Assembly: GCA_963920525.1 (NCBI GenBank)
Contig: OY986438.1
Coordinates: 180,460,888 to 180,524,887 of the forward strand
Direction of reading: 5' to 3'
Length of the DNA stretch: 64,000 nt
From: Dichetophora obliterata
Taxonomy: Eukaryota; Arthropoda; Insecta; Diptera; Sciomyzidae
Positions 33,814 through 46,239 of the stretch are shown here, piece after piece. The notes under the pieces are model-generated. The model had not been told where the DNA came from, ran no database searches, and worked only from the letters and a program-made list of their open reading frames with translations. Position 1 is the first letter of the stretch. Each line of letters starts with the position of its first letter. A program made the position numbers and the translations under genes.

Positions 33814-34199
33814 AATGTGCATAATTTTAATTCATTAAATGAATATTTGTAAAAATTTCTGCAATACATTTATTTTGTATCCGTTTACAAAAAAAATTGG
33901 GTTTGGTGCCAGGTTTATATCATACCCCATTACACCTTTGCTATGTATTTACTTTAGAAATTTGCAGAATATATTTGGAAAAATGTGAAAAAAACCATGT
34001 TCGATGCAAAACATATTAACTGCCAACTTTAACAGTTCAAAACATTAAGATTTGCTGTCACAATTGTTTAGTTACAATTTTTGCTCGTTAGTTTTAAACG
34101 AAAAAATAGTAACTGTGCAACAACTATTGTATTGACGGTAAAGTGTCCGCAAAAATCGGTCGAATTTACCGACGAGACTTTTTTGTGTGTATAATTTTT
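33814..34199. other. AT-rich sequence, no gene seen
   Basis: Nothing recognised. Confidence 0.4.
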
Positions 34200-34615
34200 G
34201 TGAGATCATTTCAGAGATTTTACTGATTTCATAAAGTCACGTTATATTGGAGGTAGACGTGGTTTTTATCTGATTTTAACAAATATCAAATATATGTTGA
34301 ACACTTGAAAACTTATGTGCAAAATCCCAAGTAACTACATAAGTGTTTGTTTAATTTTTAGAGATTTTATTGTTTTGATAAAGTTACATTGTATGGGAGG
34401 TGGGTTGAAGCTACTATGTATGGGAGGTGGGCGTGGTTTTCATTCAATTTTGCTTAACTTGATCTTTGATATTTAAATATCAGCACATAGACAAAATTTC
34501 AATACGACAGCTCTTGCGGCTGAAATCGTGTCGACAAACGGACAGACAGGCAGACGGACTGAATCCACTCAGGAGGTGTTGCTGATCAAAAATATATTTC
34601 TTAGCATGCAGACAA
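34200..34615 (+). repeat. Dispersed fly repeat, related to 10,022-10,672
   Basis: Two to three units with TTGTATGGGAGGTGGGCGTG and AAATTTCAATACGACAGCTC, then CAAACGGACAGACAGGCAGA and GTTGCTGATCAAAAATATAT. It matches the right half of the block at 10 kb at lower similarity. Ends are missing. Confidence 0.7.
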
Positions 34616-34685
34616 ACTGTAGGTGCTTCTTTCAAAATTGATACAGCGATTTAATAGATACATAAACGTGTCTGCAAAACAAGTT

Positions 34686-36617
34686 CACGGAGAAAAAAAT
34701 CAGGCATTCTACGCTCCTATAAACTATTTTGGCTTGAATTATGCAAATCTTAAACACTTCATATTAAGAAAAAAAATGTTTAATTCAAGAAACATTTACT
34801 TAAAATTACAGAATTTTTTTTTTGGATTTAAATCTTATATTTGCTTGAAGAGAGAAAATTTGCTGAAAACTAGAATAATTTGCTTGATTTGAGAAAGTTG
34901 TTTTCTTTGAATTAAGAACAATTTGCTTGATTCAAGTAAACACCTTTCTTAATACTAGTATGTTTTGTTTGATATTAGAAACTTTATTTTCTTATTAAGA
35001 GAAGAATATGCTTGATCCATGTTATTAATTTGCTGAAAACCAAAATAATTTGCTCGATTTGAGAAATTTATGTTCCTAGAATTGAAAAAAATTGGCTTCA
35101 GCCAAATAAACAATTTTCTCAATATTAGAATGCTTTGATTTCTCGCTTTCTTATAAAGAAAATAATTTGCTTGATCCAAGTGATTACTGGTCGGAAAATA
35201 AGAAAGTTTTGCTTGAACCCCAACAACACTCAGTTCGTACGCCTGAATATTTTTTAATATAAATACTTTCAACTTTTATTTGTATTAGGAAATTAATGTT
35301 TTTGATCAAAAAAGTCTGTTGTATTCTTAAAGCTTGAAATTTCATTTCCAAGGCCGCGTTTTTGTTTTTTGCAGAGATGAGAGGTTTTGCTGAAAAATGG
35401 GTTGTGTATAAATATATGGAAAAAGCTCAGTGTTAATAGTGCAAGCTGACTACGAGCATAAAGCTACTTTTTAAAAAGTTTTCAGTGCTTATATCTCCAT
35501 CTCGCTTGCTCACACAAAAAGAAAACGCGCACTATAAACACCAGTAAGTTCCAGAAGCTACTTTATGAAGCGTTGAATAAGCGTTCACTATGATCAAAAA
35601 ATGATCGACAAAGCTGCTTTATGAATCAGCTTCAGCCAAAGATTCCACTATGAACGTAGCCTTAGAAATGACATTTAAAGCTTTAAGAATACAACAAATT
35701 TTGTTGTATCAAAAAAATTTATTTTTTTAATATAAATAAAAGTTGCAAGTGCTTTTATTAAAAATTATTCAATCGTACGAACTGAGTAATGTTGGGGTAG
35801 TATAAGATTATTTTGTGTCTTGTATCTGAAAATAGTAAATAGGCAGCTACATTGTGCTTTTTATTTAAAAAAAAACTTGTAATATTTTAGAAATGTTTTA
35901 TTGAATTATGTTTTTCACTAATTTTATATAAAAATCTTATTCATATATAATTTTAAAATATTTCCTGATATCTTGTGAGACGTTAAAATATTGTAAAAAA
36001 ATTATATTTTTTATATGAAAAATTATCGTATCTTTTAATATTGAAAAGTTAATAAAATGGCTATCAAATTCAATTTGACATTGTTCGAGGGCTAACTAAA
36101 TATTAAAAAACACTTGAAAAAATTGGGATTTGTTTTAAGCTTTACATTTAAATTATGCTAATGTGCAAAATGAATAACATATCTTCAGATGAGCAGTGGA
36201 AAAAGTGATTGGTTTTTTACTCATAATTTTAAGGCATAAGATTTAAGACTGAAAGTGCTTGTATAGTTTTACATTCTTAAATCAAGTAGTTTTCATATCA
36301 TTTTATAAATTCTTAAGTCAAGCAAAATTACTGCTTAGTCCAAGATTAATTTAAATAACAAACTCTGCTTTTGCTTAAATTAAGATAATATTTTCTTGAT
36401 TCAAGTATTATGCTAGGTTCTAGAATCAAGCATTTTATTCTTGTTTCAATACATCATTTCTTTTACTCAACTTTAGAAATAAATGCTCATTAGTTATACA
36501 ATTTTTTTCTTAATCTTAGTTTTTAATGCTTGATTTGAGAAAATGATTAATTCATTTTAAATATTCTTAAATCAAGCAAAATATTTGCTCAATATAAGAA
36601 TATTATTTCTCTCCGTG
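34686..36617. mobile_element. Element with CACGGAGAAAA ends, 1.9 kb
   Basis: CACGGAGAAAAAAAT at the left faces TTATTTCTCTCCGTG at the right. Both flanks are full of ATTTGCTTGATTCAAGAAA-like words in both orientations (more than ten). A complete AAGGC-ended MITE is nested at 35,350-35,663. A further end of this type, CACGGAGAAAATTG, lies at 40,627. No coding sequence, and no target duplication was found. Confidence 0.6.
35350..35663. mobile_element. Complete AAGGC-ended MITE, 314 bp
   Basis: Left end AAGGCCGCGTTTTTG, right end ATGAACGTAGCCTT. It is the intact reference for the split halves at 11,105-11,288 and 14,025-14,148. The right half has an imperfect internal inverted pair (AAGCTACTTTATGAAGCG / AAAGCTGCTTTATGAATCAG). 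A PIF/Harbinger-type MITE is one guess. Confidence 0.7.
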
Positions 36618-37039
36618 TTGGATGTTTGAAGTTCGACTTAAGTTTGCTTGCACTTTTAAATTCGAACACTTTCGAACAAACATAGAGAAAGTCACAAGCT
36701 TGAAACTATTACTAAGATATTGCGTTACTTAAAAAAATAATAGGTTTATCAATGCAATAACGCAGTTAAGTGATTCAACTCAATAACGCAATGCAATGCA
36801 GCGCTGCGTTATACATGTTTAGTGCTGATTCTGATGTGTTGATTTAATATCCGTTTCAGTTAAATTTTTGATTTGAAAAGGACTTCGTCGTACATTTGAA
36901 AGTGTTATTTATAATCCGTATATCTGGATTCGGCGCTAGTGTAGTGATAAAAAATTTGCACCACTGCACAGTGAACTGTCTACATATAAGAGATGGACAA
37001 AAATAGAGATATTAACTTTAAACTAATTAAGAAAAATTT
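36618..37039. other. No gene seen
   Basis: Contains a short ATAACGCAATGCAATGCAGC patch. Otherwise nothing recognised. Confidence 0.4.
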
Positions 37040-37600
37040 AAAAAATGGTCGAAATCGGTCAGACCCTAAGGGTACCTCCTTTGTACCTATATTAATTTTT
37101 TTACTTGATAGTGTATGGGAGGTGCATACAAAAGTTGAACGATCTTAGGAAAAATTCGTTAGAGGGGTAGTCAAATAATGGTATAGATGTGTACTGAAAA
37201 TGGTCGAAATCGGTTAGACCCTAGGGGTACCTCCCTATTAATATTTTACCTATATTAATATTTTACCTATATTAATATTTTACTTGATTTTGTATGGGAG
37301 CTGCATACAAAAGCTGACTGATCTTAGCAAAAATTCGTTAGAGTAGCCAAATAGAGTTATAGATGTGTTCTGAAAATGGTCGAAATCGGTTAGACCCTAG
37401 GGGTACCTCCTTTGAACCTATATTAATATTTTACTTGATTTTGTATGGGAGGTGCATACAAAGGTTGACCGATCTTAACAAAAATTCGTTAGAGGAGTGG
37501 CCGAATAGAGTTATAGATGTGCACTGAAAATGGTCAAAATCGGTTAGAAGCTAGAGGTACCTTCCTATGACTTATGTTAATTTTTTACTTGATTTAGTGT
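37040..37600 (+). repeat. Tandem repeat, unit about 155-190 bp
   Basis: Four units each with AAATGGTCGAAATCGGTTAG, GGGTACCTCC and TGTATGGGAGGTGCATACAA. Phrases of the style 'GTATGGGAGGT' also occur in the repeats at 10 kb and 34 kb, so the families may share an origin. Confidence 0.85.
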
Positions 37601-39252
37601 GTTTTTCATTTTAAGCCTTTTTAAAAAAAAATATTTGTATGACAAAGTAGGAAAAGTTATTTGCAGCTCCTGGTTATATAGAATCTATACTAAAAGATTA
37701 AAGAACAAAATGGCACTTGTTTTTATAGGATTGGCTAATTTTTTCATCGAAATTTGTCAATTTCTATAATTTTTTATTAGATAATATCATATATTAAAAA
37801 CACTTAAATATATATCACATTTTATACTGTCCAAGATTTCTTAATTCGATTTATTTACTCATATATTTTTTATAATAAAAAAATTTTCTTCGCTCAGTTA
37901 ACATTTTTGAGAATTATTTGTTTAAGAGAACCCAAAACGAATTGAACAAAAAATAATTTTTTTGAAAAATATCTCAACTTTGAAGTGTTACAGCGCAGCC
38001 AAAACTGAGGCTTTCCCTTAAATATTTTGTTTTTGCATTATCTATGCACTACCTGTCGATTGATAGCAATATTCGAGTCATAAAAAATGTTGATTTTTGT
38101 CAATGGGGCAATTCACATTTTTTGTGTGTTGTGTGTGCAGTGGTGTAGTTTTGTGTGCTATAGCAAAAGAAAAAATGTATGTATACAATTTCACTTTAAT
38201 TTACTACAATTACTTAGTCCTGGGAAAAAATTGTATATCTTCCTTATCTGTTTTTAAATTTCTTATCTCACCTTTTGTCATTACTGTATGTCATGTCATA
38301 ATGTAGTCAATCCTTTCGATTCCACATGTTAAAATGGATTTTTGCCCTAATGCAAGCTGCTTGTTGTTGCTGTGCTTCTTTATTATTATAATTTTTTTTT
38401 TAATTTTTATTCGCGTGCAACATTTTTTATCAATTGTGAGCTTCCGCAGTTAAATTCACATGGGAGTTATTTATTTGGTTTGTTTGTTTTTTTGTTATTT
38501 GCTTATAATGCTTCATTGATGTTTGAAGCAAAAATTATACTGGGTGCTTGCAAAACTTATTTGTTATTATGTTAATATTTGTAACATATACGTTAAACTT
38601 AACAAGTGCTAATTTTAATTATTTTGTTTGTTAGAATTAATTAAATCAATCACTAAAAGATGTCATCAAATAAGAGATGATTTTATCTTTTTTACTTAAA
38701 AATTCCAATTAAAAATTAACTGTCAAAAATCTCTAAAGAATACTTAAATTATATGCATGTATTGCAATTGTCCCAAAAAATAACATAAATATGTTTGATT
38801 GGTAGAACGCGAGTTAAAACAGTACAACATTTTTTAGTATCTTTGTTGTGTTAAGCAACACATCCCTTTGTATTATGGACATTCATCAATTGAACAAATC
38901 ATAATTGATTAATTGTATTGTCTGATAACAACAATTTGTTCACAATTTTTTTTACAATTTATTTTTATTATATAAAACAATTACTTAAAAGAGCTAGAAA
39001 TATGAATTCTTTTGCTGATAAAGCAATCAACAAATTAATAAATAATAACACGAAGCGTGAATGCAACAAATCACTCTTGTTTGCTATAAATTGAAATGAA
39101 TTTTTTATAAAATGAAAAATATTGTAGATAAGCTCTTAGAATATGCTAAGGATAGAGAATATTATTTTAAGTGTTTGTGTTCAGAAAAATTCTTTATATG
39201 AAAAAAGACGAAAAATCAATTACAAATTTTAAAAAATTTTTTTACAGTAAAT
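37601..39252. other. No gene seen
   Basis: 1.65 kb of AT-rich sequence. The short open frames near 38,100-38,575 have no motif, and hydrophobic reading is expected from T-rich DNA. Confidence 0.4.
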
Positions 39253-39490
39253 CTGTGGTCACAAGAAATAATGACTTAACTGAAAATATCGTAAAGAAGC
39301 GGTATGGAATTTACTTTATTGCCAATTCTTGGAAATATGCAGATATCCATTTTTTGCACAGAATTGATCATCACTTACGTCTGCACATGTAACGGTTCAT
39401 ATATTTCAAAAAAATGGGTCATAGTTCGTGCAATTAAAATATCGTTTTTTACGATACTTTGAATTTAGTCGTTATTCCTTGTGACCACAG
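39253..39490. mobile_element. MITE with CTGTGGTCACAAG ends
   Basis: The left CTGTGGTCACAAGAAATAAT and the inverse of the right, CTGTGGTCACAAGGAATAAC, continue pairing to about 39 bp (both run into GTATCG or ATATCG). 238 bp. Non-coding. Confidence 0.8.
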
Positions 39491-39889
39491 AAAACTACAG
39501 CCTTCAATTCAAATTTTTCTAGAGTATCACTCTTGGTTGATCTAAATCTGTTTTGCTAGTATAGCTAATATTTGTGGTATGATGCTGGTAAACCTCGTCA
39601 TACGTGTGTTTATTATTTTTGGTGGTTGAAATTTGAACACAAACCGAAAATTCACACTTGAGCTGTCGATATTTTGTATTATTCGAGAAACCGGTTATTT
39701 CGAGCTGGGTTATTCGACATATTCGATTACTTTTTTGAACTTTTTTGTTTTTGTCTTTAAGCTTAAAATCATTTAATATAAAAAACAAACTCAATGAAAC
39801 GAAAATTGACCTTTTGAAGGTTCTGATTCTTTTCATATTATTTTATATGATAAAATTTACCTAAAAAATTCCAAAAAAAATTTTAAGTA

Positions 39890-40463
39890 CACAGAACAGT
39901 TTGTAAAAAATGTAGATTTAAAAAATAAAAATTTTTGTCCGAGTTGGGTCTCGAACCGGGGCTCCCGAAAACTAACACATTACATATTATATTATGTGAA
40001 AATATTTACATGGAAAAACTCCAAGTCTTTTCTTATATTTTTGTATGAAGAAAATTTATAAAAAAAATTAAAAAAAAAAATTTTAAAAACAGTTAATTGC
40101 AGTTTGTAAAATATGTAGATTTAAAAAAAACAAAAAAAAATTTTTTTCCGAGTTGGGTCTCGAGTCGAGTTTGGACGAGTAGGTAAGATATCGGTTCGCC
40201 ACATGAAAGGACCATGGTTCAAATCTGAAATTGTTAGTCGTTTTTTATTTCAAGTTAATATTTGTATTGCTTTTCCTACTAACGTGACTTCTCGAAAGAG
40301 CGCTTCTGGCAGGTTTCTTTTGAGCTAGGAGAGCGGAAGGCCTGACAAATTTTCCCATTTCATACAAGCAATAAAACGGTGTTCGCAAGGAGTGTGGAAG
40401 GTCTTTTCAAACCTAACGCAGGCCTGCTAAAAGGCCTTCGAACTCCTGTAATTGCCCACTGGG
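39890..40463 (-). mobile_element. CAGTGGGCA-ended element, second copy (partial)
   Basis: Its right edge TGCCCACTGGG (to 40,463) is the inverse of the left end of the element at 21,664. Shared content includes GCAGGCCTGCTAAAAGGCC-like words, a GAGAGCGGAAGGCCT tract and the tRNA-like boxes at 40,172-40,225. Two tandem copies of a block with CCGAGTTGGGTCTCGA lie at its left side, and the other terminus was not found. Confidence 0.55.
40172..40225 (+). repeat. tRNA-derived Pol III-like region
   Basis: TGGACGAGTAGGTAAGATA (A box, D arm like class II tRNA) followed by GGTTCAAATC (B box). It matches 21,901-21,956. Confidence 0.45.
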
Positions 40464-40626
40464 ATAGGTTTAAGCATGTACACAAACCAATTTCAAAGAC
40501 ATTTGTAAACGTGTTAGTAGCTGTTGAACTGTCTGATTAAGTGCCACTCGGACAAATTTAGTGCCTAGTTTCAGGTAACTTTGCCACTTAGATGGCCCCA
40601 AGTATACCACGTTCAGATGCCTACAC

Positions 40627-40700
40627 GGAGAAAATTGTTTGCTAAATTTGTATTGTGGTTAAGCAAAGCTTGAGCTTGATTCTCAGCTACTTCAACATTA
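40627..40700 (+). mobile_element. Isolated CACGGAGAAAA end
   Basis: CACGGAGAAAATTGTTTGCT matches the left terminus of the element at 34,686. No right partner was found. Confidence 0.4.
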
Positions 40701-42204
40701 TGCTAGATTTCAGCAAAAACTAATCAAAATTTGCTATTCCAGTTTATAATAACTGCAATTTCTTTAATTTTTTATAGTTTTATTTATTTAATTAAACTTA
40801 AAAATCATATAAAGTGTAATTCAGGTATGTAAAAAGAGAAAACTGAGAAAAAAATTAATTATACTTTTTATTATACGAGTATGTATTATACTTATAAAAT
40901 TCCTACTTTTGTTAAAATTTTTCAATTTTTGTCACCATTTTTATAGTTTCGTTGCCATTTTTCCAAATTTCACAATTGAGATCAGCGCTCAGTTCTCTCA
41001 CAACATAAATTTTAAAAGTTTTTCTCTGTTATAAAGGTTTAAAAAAAATTTTCAGTAACATTTTATTTTTCAGTCGCGGTAGACCGAAATGCCGCGAAAT
41101 TTTTGGTGGAAATGCCCATATGTCATTTAGTAGTCAGAAAGTTAAAATTTACTTGTTATGCTTTTTACAACAAAATCAACTTTTGAGTAATTTTTTGAGT
41201 ATAATTCTTATAAATTTTATTCATATTTTATTTATTTTCTATACCTTTTTAATTAAAATATTAAATTAAATTTAATTTTAGTGTATTTGTAACGTAACAT
41301 TTGTATTCTATTTCATGTATGACTTTTTTTGAAAATTGATTAACCGGTTTTTAATTTCAATTATTCGAAACCAGTTTTTACAAAAATTGTTATTTTTTTA
41401 TAATTTAAGAAGCCGCACTAATGCACACAAAGCAAATGTACGTACTTTACTGAATTGATATCAATTAACGTAAAGCCCCTATTTTATGTTTATCACAAAT
41501 ACTCTCTCTACATTGTAGATTTTATTTACTTTTTTAACAAAACAAATAAGCAATCTGCCTGTATACAGTTGACATTCAACATGAAGTTTACACTTCAACT
41601 TATAAATAAACCAAATTTTTTAATAATTATATTTTGTTTTGCTGACCACCCAAATAAGTCACTGGTTAAAATTAAATTTCGAAAATGAAGAATTGTCAAT
41701 TAAGCGTTTTTCTTGTAGAACAAAATACTATGAACAAATCGCAAAACAGAGTCAATATTTTAAAAAACCCTGATTTCGCAGAAGAAAAATTTTAACCCTT
41801 TACTTCCCAAGTAATTTTTTTTATATACAAATTTTAAAACGAATGTTTATTTACTGATATGAAAAATATAAGGAACTTTGTTTTGGTTTATTTTTTTTTG
41901 TTATACTGCTCCGGTACATAGTTCTTTTACGTTAGTCAATTTTAACTTTATATGAATGTTTATTTAACTCAAAAAACGGTTGAGTTTTTATTGTCCGGCT
42001 GTAAATTGTGATCTTTATTTTGTGGCAATGATGTAAAAATTATTTATTTAATCTAACTGAACCCTAAAACAAGGGATTAGCTGGGAGAGGGAGCCGTTCC
42101 GCCTCGCGCGGCACTATTTTGAATGCGGCATTGAAGCTTCAGCTACGCAACCAAACTAAATAGTTATCTTAGAGAAGTTCATTGTCTTAGAGAAGACAAT
42201 GAAA
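40700..42204. other. No gene seen
   Basis: AT-rich. A brief GC-rich patch at 42,085-42,130 (CCGCCTCGCGCGGCAC, self-complementary) is the only departure. Confidence 0.4.
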
Positions 42205-44381
42205 CAGGGACCGAAAATAACAGTTATTTTTGAAATTTTTATTCAAAAAGTCAAATGGAAAGAGTCAGTCTTTTCGATACTTGAAAAAAAATAAGTCAAA
42301 TTTTAACTTTTATTTTTGATCGAAATAAAATCAGTCAAAAAATAACGATTAAAATAACGGTCCATGCAATGAAAGATATACATGAAAAAACTTTGAACGC
42401 GTTTTTCTCGGAAAGTACTCTTTTAAACCGGTGCTCAGTATCCATGGTGAACCATTTTAGTAAAAATTAGCATTTTCTCAAATCTTCGATTAAAAGTTCA
42501 AGAAGTCTCAGCAGAACCTTAATTATCAAGTCTGCTGTGTGATTGCATATTTCAGATGCTTTACTAACTACGGATTCCTGCTATATTCATATTTTTATCA
42601 AAAAATTCAAAAGTTTTTCTTTGAAGTTTATTATATTTGAAAGGCTTATTATTGCAATAACGTGATAAGACACATGATCTAAAAAATTAATTTATTAGGC
42701 TGAATTCATTACTCTATGCACTGCCAACAACCACTGAAGAGATTTTGGCTATTTCTTGCTAATTTAACCTATTTGTAAAAGTTTCCGTGCTCAGTTCCAT
42801 TTCTTCATACAAGAATACATTCTTTCAAAACTTAAGAGTCGATCATTTCAAAATATTTTTCATGTGGCTTATCACGTTCTTATTGCAGTTATAATGTAAA
42901 ACAATAAATTACCTAAAACAGTTGCTTTAAGTACTTTTAATACAGGGCTGTTTTTTTTTTTGCTTAAAAACCTTTAATGGGGGATCCTTAATGAAATATC
43001 TTAGCAAAAAATTATGAAAATCTATAAAAAACTTAGAGCAATTGTTTGCTGAATTCTTTCAATTAAATAATAATAATTAGAGATGCAACGGATATCCGGC
43101 AACTATCTGGTTTGCAGAATATACGGCCTTAATTTACTTTTCGAATTATTATAACTTTTTAAATTAAGCTTTGTTAAGTAATAGTAAATAGGTACTAAAT
43201 ATGGCGAGATTATGTTGTAAGAAGAGTTCAGTTGAGAAAAAAAGAGAAAAGCCATGAGTCTAATCGAAAAAAATTGATCAAAAATAACTGTTATTAAATG
43301 ATTGATTCATAGCGATAATCGTTATTGGCGGTCCCTGATGTAATCTAATTTTTTTGAAAGATGCTTTTTAAATTTTTCGTTTCTTTTTCAGATTTAAATA
43401 AAAGCCGACATAATTAGTAAAAAATTTATCGAAAATAACTTTTAATTCTGATCGAAAAAAATAACAGTAAAAAAATAACTGCTATTTCTGATCGAAAAAA
43501 TAATGACCAAGAAATATTTTTTATTTCTGATTGAAAAAATAACGGTTAAGAAATAACTTTTATTTCTGATTGAAAAAATATCGATACAAGATAACTGCTA
43601 TTAAATTATTGATTGATAGCGATAATCGTTATTGGCGGTTCCTGATGTAGTCTATTTTTTTGAAAGATACTTTGTAAATTTTTTAAATAAAAGCGCCATA
43701 ATTTATGAAAAATTTATCGAAAAATAACTTTTAATTCTGATCGAAAAAATAACTGCTATTTCTGATCGAAAAAAATTACCAAGAAATAACTTTTATTTGT
43801 GATTGAAAACAATAACGGTCAAGAAATAACTTTTATTTCTGATTGAAAAAATATCGATTAAAAAATAACTGTATTAAATGATTCATTGATAGCGATAACC
43901 GTTACTGCCGGTCCCTGATGTAATCTAATTTTTTTTAAAGATACTTTTTAAATTTATTGTTACTTTTGCACATTTAAATAAAAGCCGCCATAATTAGTAA
44001 ACAATTGATCGAAAAATAACTTTTAATTCTGATCGAAAAAATAACGGTAAAAAAATAACTGCTATTTCTGATCGAAAAAATAATGACCAAGAAATAACTT
44101 TAATTTCTGATTGAAAAAAATAACGACCAAGAAATAACTTTTATTTCTGATAGAAAAAAAATAATGACCAAGAAATAACTTTTATTTCTGATCGAAAAAA
44201 TATCGATCAAAAAGTAATGAGTTTGCGGTGATTTTTATCTTAAAAAAAATTATGTAAAAAATGGAATCTCTAGCTCCCTAGCGTCACATTGCTATATTTA
44301 AATGAATTATACAACAACTCTTTATGCATGATATTTTGATCTAAAATTTAAAAAATAATCGTTATTTTCGGTACCTAGATT
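42205..44381. repeat. Array of hAT-like ends (CAGGGACCGAAAATAAC)
   Basis: The left end CAGGGACCGAAAATAACAG is at 42,205. Facing ends GGTCCCTG or GGTTCCTG lie at 43,337, 43,644 and 43,917, each followed by ATGTAATC or ATGTAGTC, and a decayed one, TTATTTTCGGTACCT, at 44,381. Between them is a tandem unit of roughly 275-310 bp, full of TTTCTGATCGAAAAAATAAC words and containing GATAGCGATAATCGTTATTG. No coding sequence belongs to it. Confidence 0.65.
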
Positions 44382-45092
44382 ACATACTTCGTATTCACTT
44401 TAATGATAAATTCATATATTAACTAAAAATTAAGAAAAACGTTCAATTAGTAAAATGATTAAAATTAAAAATTAAAATTAAGAAGAGGTAGATTATGGTG
44501 AATAAAAACTAAATTTTCAGCCTTCGAAGACAATAGGCGATTTCGCTTGTTTTCGTTAACTAAGCGAGTTTCGGAAAAGAGTTTCTCGCTATAAGCGCTA
44601 CTGTAAGGGTCTGAAAGGTACTTTTTGGCAAGCGATGTCAAATGTGGGTAATTTTTTTTAAGTTAATCGACCACTATGCGTAAGGATCGCGACTGCGATC
44701 AATTCGATTTCCAATCCAATCTCGGTCGCAATTGGATTTTTCTCTTGATCGCGATACTTAATATTCTTTTCATCTGCCTCTTCATTGAAACAATCCCAAG
44801 CGTGTCGTGAGATGTCATAGTTACTATTGCCATTAGGCAATAATCTTATAGGAGTAAAAATTATTTAGATTTTATTTTTTAAGCAATTATTTTTATTATG
44901 TTAAAGGTTTTTTAAGTTTATTTGCCATAAACAATGGCAGCATCCATTTCATCGAATTATAAATATATTTAATTTATATAATATATTTTATTTATATAAT
45001 ATATTTAACGAGGCAACAGACCTACCATCCGGACGACGGATATTCGGCCAATCGGCCTTGCTGTACAGCAATCACTATCCGTTGCATCTCGA
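43078..45092 (-). mobile_element. hAT transposon, 2.0 kb
   Basis: The left end TAGAGATGCAACGGATA and the inverse of the right end, TCGAGATGCAACGGATA, differ at one base. ATAATAAT is duplicated exactly (43,070-43,077 and 45,093-45,100), though this is a simple sequence. A hATC-type transposase tail is read on the minus strand. Part of the CAGGGACC array lies inside it. Confidence 0.8.
44517..44840 (-). pseudogene. hAT transposase C-terminus, broken
   Basis: From 44,840 downward a short frame has a WDCFNEEADEKN stretch like the region before the hATC domain. After a frameshift it reads AKKYLSDPYSSAYSEKLFSE and then NENKRNRLLSSKAEN, the hATC core (SEKLFS and NKRNRL motifs). The catalytic domain is gone. 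Confidence 0.7.
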
Positions 45093-45617
45093 ATAATAAT
45101 TTTGATTCCGTGTGTAATTTATATCCTGTTATTGATTTTGTGGCTTAGTCTCTTACTATCAATGATGTTTTAAATGGAATTTTTAGACAAAACCCTTCAA
45201 CTAGCTTAGAGGCGGATGGTTTCTATTCAATTTTACAAAAAAAAATTGTGTGTTTAGTTTAGTGCATCCGTTAAATGTTACCTTCGACAGTTCACTCTCC
45301 TCAGGTTCTTTTTATTCAGTTTTTTCAAAAACAAGCTCTGGAAAAGACAAAATCCCTGGTAGAGTTGCTGAAATGAAACCCTTTGCTTTAACGTCGTATG
45401 ATTTAGGTGAGTTTATTCGAACCATTGTCAAATCGAATAAAACTTAAAATGTAGGTTGGTCACAGCTTAATCACTCAAGACTACTGAAGATGGTAAGAGT
45501 AACTCTCTTCAAAACGGACTATCGAGTCTGCTGTGTAATTGACTCTATACAGAGACGTTGTTGTTGTTGCCTTTTTCAAAACATACTTGATATAAATAGC
45601 TCATAATTAAAAATCAT
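45093..45617. other. No gene seen
   Basis: A short open frame at 45,250-45,447 carries no recognised motif. No repeat identified. Confidence 0.35.
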
Positions 45618-45888
45618 ACACTCAAAAAAAAAAACCAACAGTGAAACTGTTAAATCCCATCCAACAGATTCCAAAAGTTTTACTCAATTCTCATTTGAAT
45701 TTTCAATTTTCCTGCACTAGGATGGCTGATATCAATTCATATTCACATAAAAGAAAAGAAAATGTAGTTAGGAATTGAGTAAAATAGTTATTTTATTGAC
45801 AGTCCAGACTGTTAATTTGAAAAAAATCATCCGTTGGATGGGATTTAACAGTTTTCACTGTTAGTCCCTCTGTTTATTCTCCGAGTGT
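45618..45888. mobile_element. MITE with ACACTC ends
   Basis: The outer ACACTC / GAGTGT is followed on both sides by matching AACAGTGAAACTGTTAAATC and CCATCCAAC blocks in inverse, giving terminal repeats of about 55 bp with an indel. 271 bp, non-coding, AT on both sides. Confidence 0.8.
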
Positions 45889-46239
45889 ATACGACTTCTT
45901 TATTATTTTTATTCTTCACGAATGTTGGTACTTTACAACCACGACCACGATTAAGACTGAAAGACAAAGCTATAGTTTGTATACACAGCGTCTTTCCAAG
46001 AGCTTAAGACGCCCCCGTTCGAGTTCAATCATGCGTCCCAAAAATTGTAAAAATAATATTTTTTTAGAATTATTAAAAAAACCATATTGTAATTAAAATA
46101 TGCCATCATTAACTTTTCATGTAATACCCCACATTTTATTAAAAAAAAACTAATTACTGTGCGAAAAAATTATTTTGTAAATTCAGATTGCTTTGTATTT
46201 TATTTTATGAGCAATATGGATATGTTACCCCGAGTTTAA

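Noticed and set aside
38097..38575. Small membrane proteins read from T-rich DNA
   Set aside because: Hydrophobic translation is expected from T-rich sequence; no supporting start context or conservation evidence.
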